From NCBI RefSeq assembly GCF_000196675.2, contig NC_015312.1:5162501-5226500 (forward strand): a stretch of 64,000 nucleotides of DNA, written 5' to 3'. This DNA is from Pseudonocardia benzenivorans CB1190 (GTDB lineage: Bacteria; Actinomycetota; Actinomycetes; Mycobacteriales; Pseudonocardiaceae). Under the pieces are notes generated by a model that ran no database searches, was not told the origin of the DNA, and saw only the letters and a list, made by a program, of their open reading frames with translations. The translations under genes and the position numbers were made by a program. Of this stretch, positions 17,552 through 25,685 are shown one piece after another; position 1 is the stretch's first letter; every line of letters starts with the position of its first letter.

Positions 17552-18279
17552 GGCCGTCGCAGCGCGTAGCCGACGCCGCGCACGGTGTAGATCAACGACG
17601 GGGCCCCGGCCGCGGCGAGCTTGCGCCGGAGGTACCCGACGTACACGGCGAGGTTCTTCGAGTCCGGCCCGAAGTCGTAGCCCCAGATTCGCTCGTAGAC
17701 CGTCGAGTGGTCCAGCACGATGCCCTCGTTGCGCGCCATCAGCTCCAACAGGTCGAACTCCGTTTTCGACAACGCCAGCTCGGCTTCACCCCACCACGCG
17801 CGACGCGCGGCGACGTCCACGCGCAGGGCCGCGACCTGCAACGCCGACGCCTCCATTTGCTCCTGGACCATCACCGGTGCCGCGCGTCGCAGCAAGGCGC
17901 GCAGCCGGGCCAACAGCTCGTCGAGCTCGAAGGGCTTGGGCAGGTAGTCGTCGGCGCCGGCGTCGAGCCCCGCGACCCGGTCGGAGGTCTCCACCCGCGC
18001 GGTCAGCATCAGGACCGGGGTCCGGTCGCCGTCGGCGCGCAGCACGCGACAAACACCGAGGCCATCGACGCCGGGCATCATCACATCGAGGACCAACGCG
18101 TCGAAGGATTCCCGCCGCAGCATGGTGAGCGCCTCGACCCCGTCGACCGCCACGCCGATCTCATAGCCTTCCAGACCGAGCGCGCGTTCGAGTGAGTCGC
18201 GGATCGCCCGGTCGTCGTCGACGACCAACACTCGTTGGGGCACGACCACATCATCTGCCCGGGACCCGTGCATGCCCAC
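17548..18279 (-). CDS. OmpR-family response regulator (MprA-like)
   Basis: A 243-residue regulator with a receiver domain (VLVVDDDRAIRDSL, phospho-acceptor Asp in ALVLDVMMPGVDG, Lys in DDYLPKPFEL) and an OmpR-type winged helix (LSKTEFDLLELMARN, VYVGYLRRKL, TVRGVGYALR). The first 12 residues before VVVPQRVLVV look non-native; a GTG start just before PQRV would give the usual length. It pairs with the sensor kinase downstream. The direct-repeat motif at 18368-18389, about 90 bp upstream on the DedA side, is a candidate binding site for this or the second regulator at 24440. Confidence 0.93.
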   Translation of the reverse strand: MGMHGSRADDVVVPQRVLVVDDDRAIRDSLERALGLEGYEIGVAVDGVEALTMLRRESFDALVLDVMMPGVDGLGVCRVLRADGDRTPVLMLTARVETSDRVAGLDAGADDYLPKPFELDELLARLRALLRRAAPVMVQEQMEASALQVAALRVDVAARRAWWGEAELALSKTEFDLLELMARNEGIVLDHSTVYERIWGYDFGPDSKNLAVYVGYLRRKLAAAGAPSLIYTVRGVGYALRRP

Positions 18280-18367
18280 ACCGTCGCTCAGGAGGGTGAA
18301 CGGTAGCCGTGCCGCGGGTCGGAGATGGGTAAGAGCCCGCTCACCGCCCCCGAACGGCGCCGGCTGA

Positions 18368-18389
18368 TGCTTGCCAAATGCTTACTCGC
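18368..18389 (+). promoter_or_regulatory. candidate response-regulator direct repeat upstream of the DedA gene
   Basis: The sequence TGCTTGCCAAATGCTTACTC holds two TTRCY half-sites 11 bp apart, the spacing used by OmpR-family dimers. Close relatives occur at 21451-21471 and 25177-25197. The first and third sites agree at 24 of 32 bases when extended to the following TTGGCCG. It lies between a two-component operon and the divergent DedA gene. Confidence 0.55.
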
Positions 18390-18478
18390 GATTGGCCGGT
18401 CCCGCGCATTGAGGGGCCTAGCGTCGACGTCGTTGCGACGGGGAACCGCCGCCGAGGTGACGTGCACCGAGGAGAGAT

Positions 18479-19117
18479 GTGACGACGATCCTTGCGCTCA
18501 ACCCACTCAGCGCGAACGACCTGCTGTCGTCGTTCGGGACGATCGGCATCCTCGTCGTCTTGTTCGCCGAGACGGGGCTCCTCATCGGCTTCTTCCTGCC
18601 CGGGGACTCGCTGCTGTTCACCGCGGGTCTGCTGTGCGCAGCCGGTAGCGGCGCACTTCACCTGAGCCTCCCGTGGGTGCTACTGGCAGCAGCGGCCGGC
18701 GCCCTCGCGGGCGCCCAGACCGGGTTCTGGCTGGGGCAACGGGCGGGGCGCGCCCTCGAGGTTCGGTCCAGCCATCCACGACTGCTCGCGGGGATGCGGC
18801 GGGCAGAGGAGATGTTCGCCCGCTACGGGCCGGCGAAGGCGATCGTGCTGGCCCGGTTCATCCCGGTGGTCCGGACAGTCCTCAACCCGGTCGCCGGCGC
18901 CCTGCGCACCCCCGCGGCTACGTTCATCATGTGGCAGGTCGTCGGCGGTCTGCTGTGGACCCTCGGTCTGGTACTCGCGGGATACGCGCTCGGCGCGACG
19001 GTCCCCGGCGTCGACGCCTACCTGTTGCCGGTCATCGCGCTGGTCATTGTCGTGTCGCTGCTTCCGCTGGCGGTGGAGCTTCGCCGGGAACGCCGGCGTG
19101 CCCGAGCCGGCCGTTGA
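18479..19117 (+). CDS. DedA-family membrane protein
   Basis: The GTG at 18479 has GGAGA four bases upstream. The 212-residue protein shows the DedA/SNARE-associated signatures FAETGLLIGFFLPGDSLLFTAG near residues 28-49 and ARFIPVVRTVLNPVAGALR near residue 120, with re-entrant and four membrane helices. DedA proteins act in undecaprenyl-phosphate or phospholipid flipping at the cytoplasmic membrane. Its neighbours downstream encode a PAP2 phosphatase and a phosphodiester glycosidase, also lipid and cell-wall functions. The Arg-rich tail is typical. Confidence 0.92.
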   Translation: MTTILALNPLSANDLLSSFGTIGILVVLFAETGLLIGFFLPGDSLLFTAGLLCAAGSGALHLSLPWVLLAAAAGALAGAQTGFWLGQRAGRALEVRSSHPRLLAGMRRAEEMFARYGPAKAIVLARFIPVVRTVLNPVAGALRTPAATFIMWQVVGGLLWTLGLVLAGYALGATVPGVDAYLLPVIALVIVVSLLPLAVELRRERRRARAGR

Positions 19118-19370
19118 ACTGGTGCTCGACGAGGTGGGCGGACCGAGATGGAGTCATGCGGCCACGTTCCGCGACGGGCTGGCCGACCTGACATCCTGCC
19201 TCCCGTCGGCGCCAGCGCGCCGGGTTAGACGCTGTCGGGGCGAGCATGCGCCACAGGCCAAGGCCTCAGCTGTCTTGCCGCCCGAGGGGTGTGCCACCGG
19301 GGTGAAACGCTCGCCGTTCGAATGGTTCCCAACCTCTAACCTCCTGCTGGTGAGGCCCGTACCAGCACGT

Positions 19371-19385
19371 CCATAGCGTCTATGG
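19371..19385. promoter_or_regulatory. palindrome covering the ribosome-site position of the glycosidase gene
   Basis: CCATAGCGTCTATGG is a perfect 6+3+6 inverted repeat that ends one base before the ATG at 19387. No Shine-Dalgarno sequence is visible, so the palindrome occupies its place. It could be a repressor operator or a small translational hairpin. Confidence 0.5.
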
Positions 19386-19386
19386 C

Positions 19387-20586
19387 ATGAACGGTGTCAC
19401 GGTCTCCCGCCCCACCGCCGCGAACGACCCCGGACAGCCCTCCGCCCCGCAACCCACGGGCAACCGGACGCCTTCCCGGCGCGCGGCCAGGACCGGGTGG
19501 CGCCGGCGGCGCCGATGGGTCGGACTGGCCATGATCGCTGTGCTCATCCCCGTGACGGTCTCCTACGTTCGAGCGCTGGCGTATCCGGGGAACGCGTCGT
19601 TTCTCGTGCGGACCGTGGAGTGGGTGCGTGACCACGGGGGCGCTCCCGTGGTGAACCTCGCCGAGAACGTCTACTACCGCTTGCACGCACCCGCCGATAC
19701 GGCCCCGGACTCCCGTTCCCTTCCGGTCGTCACCACCGACCCCTCGCGGCCGATCACTGTCGCGCCGGTCGCACCGCTGATCACTCCCGCGCTCGCCGGC
19801 GAGGGTGTCTGGACCCCGACTCAGGCGATCCCGGGGCACGCCGCGTCGGTGCTGACGACGTTCATCCGCCCCGATCCCGCCCATGCCAGCGTCGTCGCGG
19901 GCATCGCGCGGTTCGACCAGCGCACGGTCAGCACCCGACTGATCCCGGGCACCCGGGAGCCCAGCGGGCTGGGCTGGCCTGAGGCCGGGCGCGTCCCGGC
20001 GGCCTCCCGCCCGACCCTGCTGGCCACGTTCAACTCCGGGTTCAAGATGAAAGACGCTAACGGCGGGTTCTCCGCCGATGGCCGCACCCCGGTTCCGTTG
20101 CGCGACGGCGCGGCGTCGGCCGTGATCGACTCCTCCGGAGTCGTTCACATCGGAGCGTGGGGCCGCGACGTCGGCGCCGGCCCCGACGTCGTCGCGGTCC
20201 GCCAGAATCTCGATCTGATCATCGACCACGGTCAGGTCGTGCCCGGTCTCGACATCAACGGCGGCGGGCAGTGGGGTTCGGCGAGCAACCAGCTGCAGTA
20301 CACCTGGCGGTCCGGCCTCGGCGTCACGGCGCACAACGACCTGGTCTACGTCGGCGGCGCCGGCCTGACGCTGGCAACACTTGCCGCTGCGCTCACGCAG
20401 GCCGGCGCGGTCACCGGCATGGAGCTCGACATCCACAACCAAATGGTCGACATGTTCACCTACGACCACACCGCTCACCTGCCCGCCCAGCTCGTCGGCA
20501 CCCCTCTGCTGCCGACGATGCCGGGCCCGGTCGACCGCTACCTGCAGGCCGACCAGCGGGACTTCTTCGCACTGACCGCGCGGTGA
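19387..20586 (+). CDS. phosphodiester glycosidase (NAGPA-domain) family protein, membrane anchored
   Basis: A 399-residue protein with a disordered basic N-terminus, one membrane helix (VGLAMIAVLIPVTVSYVRAL, about 46-65) and an exported catalytic domain. The NAGPA-like signatures are TLLATFNSGFKMKDANGGF near residue 214, NLDLIIDHGQVVPGLDINGGG, and ELDIHNQMVDMF near the C-terminus. This family hydrolyses sugar phosphodiesters such as those in exopolysaccharide or uncapping reactions. The stop overlaps the next gene by four bases (GTGA), so it is coupled to the PAP2 phosphatase. An outer-surface polymer role is likely but the substrate is unknown. Confidence 0.87.
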   Translation: MNGVTVSRPTAANDPGQPSAPQPTGNRTPSRRAARTGWRRRRRWVGLAMIAVLIPVTVSYVRALAYPGNASFLVRTVEWVRDHGGAPVVNLAENVYYRLHAPADTAPDSRSLPVVTTDPSRPITVAPVAPLITPALAGEGVWTPTQAIPGHAASVLTTFIRPDPAHASVVAGIARFDQRTVSTRLIPGTREPSGLGWPEAGRVPAASRPTLLATFNSGFKMKDANGGFSADGRTPVPLRDGAASAVIDSSGVVHIGAWGRDVGAGPDVVAVRQNLDLIIDHGQVVPGLDINGGGQWGSASNQLQYTWRSGLGVTAHNDLVYVGGAGLTLATLAAALTQAGAVTGMELDIHNQMVDMFTYDHTAHLPAQLVGTPLLPTMPGPVDRYLQADQRDFFALTAR

Positions 20587-21374
20587 GCACGATCGCGCTG
20601 CTCGCGGCACAGGACGCCCTCGTCCTCGCCGCCGTGATCGTCCTCATCGCGCTTGCGTACGCCCGCAATCCCCTTTTCGTGCCCGCCGTGAGCGCAACAG
20701 TGCTGTTCGGCGCGCACACGGTCTTGTCCTCGATCGTCGCGATGCACGGTCTGGGGCCGCTCGGGCCCGACACCGTTGTTCTGACGTGGATCATGCAGGA
20801 GCGCTCTGCCGCGGCGACGACGGCGATGTCAGTGGTATCGGCGGCGGGCGGCACGCTCGGGATGGTCGTGGTCGCCGTGGCCACCTGCGCCGTGCTGCTG
20901 TGGCAGCGCCGCATCCGTGCCGCGGCCGTGGTCGTCGTGGCCCTGGGCGGTGCCGGGGTACTGGTCGTCGTGGTCAAGAACCTCGTTGCCCGGCCACGGC
21001 CGCCGCAGTCCTGGCAGCTCGCGGCGGAGAGCAGCTACTCGCTGCCCTCGGGGCACGCCCTGAGCTCTACGGTCGTCCTCGGGATCGTGGCAGCGGTCGT
21101 GGTCACACGCACGACACGCACGCTCATCCGATGGACCACGGTCGCCCTCGCGGCCGGGGCCGTGGCGGCCATCGGCGTCAGTCGGCTCTATCTCGGGGTG
21201 CACTGGCCCAGCGACGTGCTCGACGGCTGGCTGCTCGGCGGTGCGTGGCTGACGGTGTGCGTGGGCGCGCTCTTCCGCGTCGAGCCTTCCCCGGGGGAGG
21301 TGGCCGCCGCGGACCCGCTCATTCCACTCGGCTCGATCCCGGCGCACGAGGACCGGCCGCCCGCCCGCAGGTGA
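20583..21374 (+). CDS. PAP2-superfamily phosphatase
   Basis: From the GTG at 20583 the product is 263 residues with six hydrophobic helices. The three PAP2 phosphatase motifs are clear: KNLVARPRPP, SYSLPSGHALSS, and SRLYLGVHWPSDVLDGW. It likely dephosphorylates a lipid phosphate such as phosphatidate or undecaprenyl pyrophosphate on the outer face of the membrane. It overlaps the glycosidase gene upstream by four bases. With DedA and the ATP-grasp enzyme it forms an envelope-lipid group. Confidence 0.93.
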   Translation: MSTIALLAAQDALVLAAVIVLIALAYARNPLFVPAVSATVLFGAHTVLSSIVAMHGLGPLGPDTVVLTWIMQERSAAATTAMSVVSAAGGTLGMVVVAVATCAVLLWQRRIRAAAVVVVALGGAGVLVVVVKNLVARPRPPQSWQLAAESSYSLPSGHALSSTVVLGIVAAVVVTRTTRTLIRWTTVALAAGAVAAIGVSRLYLGVHWPSDVLDGWLLGGAWLTVCVGALFRVEPSPGEVAAADPLIPLGSIPAHEDRPPARR

Positions 21375-21450
21375 GCAACGACGGCTCTCGCGGCAAGGTG
21401 GAGGCAAACACTGCTCGCCCCGTCGAACCCTTGCACTCCGGCCACCCCGC

Positions 21451-21471
21451 GATTGCCGAACGCTTGCCCGC
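21451..21471 (+). promoter_or_regulatory. candidate response-regulator direct repeat upstream of the ATP-grasp gene
   Basis: GATTGCCGAACGCTTGCCCG has the same TTGCC half-sites at 11-bp spacing as the sites at 18368 and 25177. It lies 20 bp before the ATG at 21491, between the PAP2 gene and the ATP-grasp gene, so it may overlap a promoter. Confidence 0.5.
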
Positions 21472-21490
21472 GGGCTCGCACACTCCGGTC

Positions 21491-22708
21491 ATGTCGACGA
21501 CGAGCTCGTTGCACCGCAGGCAGTCCCAGACGAGGCGCGGCGGCGGGGAGGCGGGCGGCTGTGTCCTTCTCACCGGCGCGGAGTACACCGGCGGCCTGGC
21601 CGCACTTCGCGGGCTGCACCGGGCCGGCTACCGCACGTGGGTCGCCACCACGGACCCGCACTCCTACGGGGCGCTCTCTCGTGCCGCGGCGGGGGTGATC
21701 CCGATCCTCGACCCCCGCGTCGATCCCGACGGCTTCGCGCACGGGTTGGCGGCCGCGGCGACCCGAATCGGCGCGACCGTCGTCCTGCCCGGCACCGAGG
21801 CTGGTCTGCTCGCCCTCGCCGACCGTCGCAACCTCTTTCCCGCTGGTGTCGCGGTCGGCGCGCCCGAGACGGCTCTCGTCGCCGCCGCGTGCGACAAGAG
21901 CCTGCTCGACTCACACGCCCGCTCCGCCGGGTTCCTCGTCCCGCCGACCGCCGCCGTCACCCTCTCCGACCTCGACGACGGTGACGGCGGGGTCCGCTTC
22001 CCCGCTGTCGTGAAGCCACTGCGGTCGGAGATGACCCGCGACGGTCGCCTCGAGCGCATCGAGGTCGCCCGGGTGGCGGGACTAGACGAGTTGGTCACGG
22101 CGTTGCGCGACCTGCCGGGTCAAGCCGGACTCGTGCAGCCCTATCTGCACGGCCGGATCCGCACCGTGAACGGCGTGGCCTGGGAAGGACGGGTCGTCAC
22201 GACCGTGCACAAACGTGCCGAACGGACCTGGCCCCGCGACTGCGGCGTCGTCTGCTTCGCCACCACCGTCGCGCGCGACCCGGCCCTCGACGAGGCGGCC
22301 CGGGCGTTGATGGCGAACCTGCGCTGGAGCGGTCTGTTCAACATCCAGCTGATCGAGTCGGCGTCCGGGCCGCTGCTCATCGACCTCAACCCGCGCGTGT
22401 ACCACTCGCTCGCGCTCGCGATCGCCGCCGGGCCGAACCTGCCGGCGATATGGGTGGACCTGCTGCTGGGCCGGACCCCGGCCGTCGTCGACTACGAGCT
22501 CGGCCGCACGTTCCGCGCCGAGGACGACATATACGCCGTGCTCAGCGCGCGCGACCGTGGGGTGGGCTCCGCTGTCTCCGAGCTCAGGCCCCGCCGGGGC
22601 ACGACGCACGCAGTTCTGGACCGTCACGACCCGCGACCGACCCAGGCGCTGGTCGGCCGGGTTGTCTCCGGTCTCCGAAGGAAGATTGCCGATCGCCGGC
22701 ACGGGTGA
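21491..22708 (+). CDS. ATP-grasp family ligase
   Basis: The ATG at 21491 gives 405 residues; an in-frame GTG at 21371 that overlaps the PAP2 stop is an alternative. The N-terminal domain begins CVLLTGAEYTGGLAALRGL, a pre-ATP-grasp Rossmann-like fold. The central ATP-grasp region has FPAVVKPLRSEMT with the nucleotide-binding Lys, LVQPYLHGRIRTVNGV, and the Mg-binding segment NIQLIESASGPLLIDLNPRVYHSL. It resembles carboxylate-amine ligases of the carbamoyl-phosphate-synthase type that act in amino acid or peptide-like conjugation. The acceptor is unknown. A direct-repeat regulatory motif lies just upstream. Confidence 0.85.
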   Translation: MSTTSSLHRRQSQTRRGGGEAGGCVLLTGAEYTGGLAALRGLHRAGYRTWVATTDPHSYGALSRAAAGVIPILDPRVDPDGFAHGLAAAATRIGATVVLPGTEAGLLALADRRNLFPAGVAVGAPETALVAAACDKSLLDSHARSAGFLVPPTAAVTLSDLDDGDGGVRFPAVVKPLRSEMTRDGRLERIEVARVAGLDELVTALRDLPGQAGLVQPYLHGRIRTVNGVAWEGRVVTTVHKRAERTWPRDCGVVCFATTVARDPALDEAARALMANLRWSGLFNIQLIESASGPLLIDLNPRVYHSLALAIAAGPNLPAIWVDLLLGRTPAVVDYELGRTFRAEDDIYAVLSARDRGVGSAVSELRPRRGTTHAVLDRHDPRPTQALVGRVVSGLRRKIADRRHG

Positions 22709-22820
22709 GCCCTCCGGACGACGGCAACCGTCTCCTGTCGGTCGAGAAATCGCCCACCCGAGCCGCCGAGGCGTTCGGCCCCCAGGGGGTCCCGGTCTCG
22801 GTCAGGCCGACACGTGGTTG

Positions 22821-22946
22821 TCAGCCGACCAGGAGCAGCACCACCGTGAGCAGCGCGGCGATTCCGACCCCGACCACGAAGCTACCTGCGCCGACGAGCA
22901 CGCACAGGCGCAGAAAGGCAGATGCGTAGCGCCGCAGTCGTGTCAT
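22821..22946 (-). CDS. 41-residue single-helix membrane protein
   Basis: The frame from the ATG at 22946 encodes a basic N-terminus (MTRLRRYASAFLRL) and one hydrophobic helix (VGAGSFVVGVGIAALLTVVL), ending VLLLVG. It lies 163 bp downstream of the second sensor kinase gene on the same strand. Positive-inside topology is clear. It has no recognisable family. The clean membrane pattern and position support a small real gene, but the length leaves doubt. Confidence 0.45.
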   Translation of the reverse strand: MTRLRRYASAFLRLCVLVGAGSFVVGVGIAALLTVVLLLVG

Positions 22947-23108
22947 CACCCGGCCCCCGATCCATCGCCACCGCGTCGCAGTGGTCCCGACGCCATCCCT
23001 CCCGACGGTAGGTCCGGGTCTGTTCGGAGTCGGGTAGCTCGATGCAAGCGCCGGGTAAGGAATCTCCAGGCCACGGGAGGTCCCCGCCGAGCCTCGCCCT
23101 TGACCTCA

Positions 23109-24440
23109 TCACTCGGCTGCCCGCATCGCCGGGAGGACACCGCCCGCACCGGGCGCGGTCGCGACGAGCAGAGTGAAGGTGGCCGGGCGTGCCCGGCTCA
23201 AGGTGAGCCGCCCACCCTCGGCCTCGGCCAGGCTCCGCGCCAGCGCGAGACCGATGCCGTGCCCACCTGTCGGGCGAGGCCCATCGATGCCCGCGGAGCG
23301 CCGCGCGAACAAAGTCGTCGGCGGCATCAAGATTCCTGGTCCTTCGTCGCTGACGTCGACCGCGAGCGCACCCGCCGCGTCCCGGACGTCAACGGTGACC
23401 GTTCCCCCGCCGTGCTGTAGCGCGTTCTCCAGCAGCACGGCGAGAACCTGACGGATCGCTGCTTCGGATGCGCTCGCAGGCAGAAGACCCTCCTCCGCCC
23501 GGACCAGTAGTGTCCTGCCGCGCTCGACCAACAGCCGCCGCCACGGCTCGACGACGTCGGCGACCAGAGACACCATGTCAACCGTGCCGCGTCCGGTGCG
23601 GATGTCGCGGGCGAGGGCGAGCAGGTCCTCGACCGTGCGCTGCAGGCCGTCGGCCGCATGCACTGCATCGTCGATCGCCGCGCGCAGGTCGGCCTCGGGA
23701 TCGTCGAGCGCGGTCTCCAGGCTCAGCCGGAGCCCGGCGAGCGGGGTCCGCAGCTGGTGCGAGGCGTCCGCTGTGAACGCCCGCTCGCGCGCGACGAGGT
23801 CCCCGAGCCGGTCAGCGGTGGTGTCCAGATCGGCCCCGACGGAGTCGATCTCCGCAATCCCCACCCGCCTGGTCCGCGCGGTGAAGTCTCCCGCTCCGAG
23901 CAGGCGGGCAGTCGTGGACAGCTGTTCCAACGGGCCGGCCAACCGTCCGGCCTGACGTCGAGCGACGATCCACACCGCCGCGAGCGCCGTGAGCGCGAAC
24001 GCCGTCATCACGGCCCAGACCAGGCCGATCTGCAGGTAGACCTCCGCGCCGGAAGCGGCGACCCGCACGACGCCCGCGCGCGGGTCGTCCCCGGTCACGG
24101 CGATGGCGACGACTCCGTCGCCGGAGGTGATCTGCCCGGGGTTGGCGAGTGCGTCGCGCACCGGCGGGTCGGCTGTGGCCGGTCCGGTTCCGAGGATGCG
24201 CGTGCCACTCGTGTCGTAGAGCGCGACGTCGGCTTCCTCCGCGACGGTCGGTAGTTCCAGTGGGTGCGTGCCCGCGATGTCGACTGCGACGGTCAACGCC
24301 GAGACGGTCGCCACCTGGTCGAGCTCGCTGCGTTCGCGATCGACCAGGTATTTGGCAGCGATCGCGGCCAGTGGGAGCCCGAACAAGGCGATGGCGAGAA
24401 CAGCTGCGCCCAGGGTGAGGACGGCGATACGACGGCGCAT
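23109..24440 (-). CDS. sensor histidine kinase of the second two-component system
   Basis: The 443-residue kinase has helix 1 at about 5-27, an extracytoplasmic domain of about 110 residues, helix 2 near 137-160 and a HAMP domain. The His box is TADASHQLRTPLAGLR. The catalytic domain has VLLENALQHGG, DEGPGI and GGHGIGLALA. The ATG shares one base with the stop of the response regulator gene (TGATG), so the pair is coupled. The stimulus is unknown. The operon sits at the far end of the lipid/envelope block, opposite the MprAB-like pair. Confidence 0.93.
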   Translation of the reverse strand: MRRRIAVLTLGAAVLAIALFGLPLAAIAAKYLVDRERSELDQVATVSALTVAVDIAGTHPLELPTVAEEADVALYDTSGTRILGTGPATADPPVRDALANPGQITSGDGVVAIAVTGDDPRAGVVRVAASGAEVYLQIGLVWAVMTAFALTALAAVWIVARRQAGRLAGPLEQLSTTARLLGAGDFTARTRRVGIAEIDSVGADLDTTADRLGDLVARERAFTADASHQLRTPLAGLRLSLETALDDPEADLRAAIDDAVHAADGLQRTVEDLLALARDIRTGRGTVDMVSLVADVVEPWRRLLVERGRTLLVRAEEGLLPASASEAAIRQVLAVLLENALQHGGGTVTVDVRDAAGALAVDVSDEGPGILMPPTTLFARRSAGIDGPRPTGGHGIGLALARSLAEAEGGRLTLSRARPATFTLLVATAPGAGGVLPAMRAAE

Positions 24441-25126
24441 CAGGCGGGCGGATCGAGCCGGTACCCGTGGCCGCGCAAGGTCACGATGGTCGGCATGCGC
24501 ACCGACCCGGCCGAGGCCAGCTGCCGGCGGATCGAGGCGACGTGCACGTCGAGGGTCTTCGTGGAGCCGAACCAGTTCTCGTCCCAGACCTCGGCGATCA
24601 GGACATCGCGACTGACCGCGACGCCAGGATTCGCCGCGAGGCGCGCGAGCAGGTCGTACTCCCGCGGACGCAGGCGAAGCTCGCCGCCGTTGACCGTGAC
24701 TCGTCGGCTCGCGAAGTCAAGGACGAGGTCTCCGAGCTCGGTCGGCGGCTCGTGGCGTCCCGCCTCGGCGCGGCGGAGGTGAGCGCGCACTCGTGCGTGC
24801 AGCTCACCGAGCCGGACGGGTTTCACCAGGTAGTCGTCCGCGCCGGACTCCAGCCCGAGCACGACGTCCATCTCTTCGTCGCGCGCGGTCAGCATCACGA
24901 TCACCGCGTCGGGCAGGGCGGGCCGCAGGTCGCGGCAGACCACGATGCCGTCGAGATCCGGGAGCCCCAAATCGAGCAGGACCAGATCGAACGCCGCCCG
25001 CGTCCCCTCACGGACCGCGGCCGCGCCGTCCTGGGACCAGACAACCTCGTGCCCGTGCAGCGTCAGGCTGCGCGCGAGCGCGGCCCCAATCGTCTCGTCG
25101 TCCTCAACCAGCAGCAACCGGGCCAC
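24440..25126 (-). CDS. OmpR-family response regulator of the second two-component system
   Basis: A 228-residue regulator with receiver motifs LLLVEDDETIGAAL, phospho-Asp in DLVLLDLGLPDLDG and Lys in YLVKPVRL. The C-terminal winged helix shows LRPREYDLLARLAANPG, KTLDVHVASIRRQL and TLRGHGYRLD. It starts about 50 bp from the direct-repeat motif at 25177-25197, which is a candidate autoregulatory site. It is translationally coupled to the kinase gene downstream. Confidence 0.94.
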   Translation of the reverse strand: MARLLLVEDDETIGAALARSLTLHGHEVVWSQDGAAAVREGTRAAFDLVLLDLGLPDLDGIVVCRDLRPALPDAVIVMLTARDEEMDVVLGLESGADDYLVKPVRLGELHARVRAHLRRAEAGRHEPPTELGDLVLDFASRRVTVNGGELRLRPREYDLLARLAANPGVAVSRDVLIAEVWDENWFGSTKTLDVHVASIRRQLASAGSVRMPTIVTLRGHGYRLDPPA

Positions 25127-25176
25127 GAGACCGACTCTAGGACGGGCACGAGGACCGATCCGCCCAAAGGCGGGCG

Positions 25177-25197
25177 TGCTTACCGAACGCTTGCTCC
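25177..25197 (+). promoter_or_regulatory. candidate response-regulator direct repeat upstream of the second two-component operon
   Basis: TGCTTACCGAACGCTTGCTC carries TTACC and TTGCT half-sites 11 bp apart, followed by CTGGTTGGCCG as at 18368. It is 50 bp upstream of the response regulator start, consistent with autoregulation. Confidence 0.55.
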
Positions 25198-25685
25198 TGG
25201 TTGGCCGACTTGGCCCCCATTTGCGCGGCCACGCTCACCGTTGCCGGCACCCAACCGCGCGCTGGCCGACGCCGCCGGCCCAGGCCGGGCCGGCGGGAGG
25301 GTCTTCGGGACCTCGAGGAGGGCGCTCAGCCGAGGCAGACGCGGCTCGCCGTGGGGATCAACCGCTCGACGTCGTTGCCCACCGCCCGCCTGTGCGCGGC
25401 CCGCGCCGGACTCGCCAGCAGCCGCGTAGCGGCGTTGCACGTCCCCGGCCGGCACAGCCCGGAGGTGGCCCTCGTCGGTCGGTACCGCCCCCGTGCACGC
25501 CCGCAGCCCGACGGTGGCCGACCGCGCGTCGAACCCGGGGCCGCCTTGGACCGACGCCGCTCGGGCCCGGACCAGGAGCCGCGGCGCGGTGACCAACTCG
25601 TCGCCCGTCGCGTGACGGGGACTGGCGTGGTGGTGTTCGCCGCGAGTCGTTGCCTGCGGCAGAAGCCGGTCTCCGCCGGCGACAC
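25198..25685. other. region without a recognisable gene
   Basis: About 490 bp between the response-regulator promoter and the end of efeB. Open frames exist on both strands but are Arg/Pro/Gly rich and lack start signals or recognisable domains. I see no repeat or RNA gene. It may hold the efe operon terminator, but no clear hairpin followed by T residues was found. Confidence 0.5.

Noticed and set aside
25326..25685. 119-codon minus-strand frame after efeB
   Set aside because: Composition is low-complexity Arg/Ser/Gly, with no start signal and no family resemblance.
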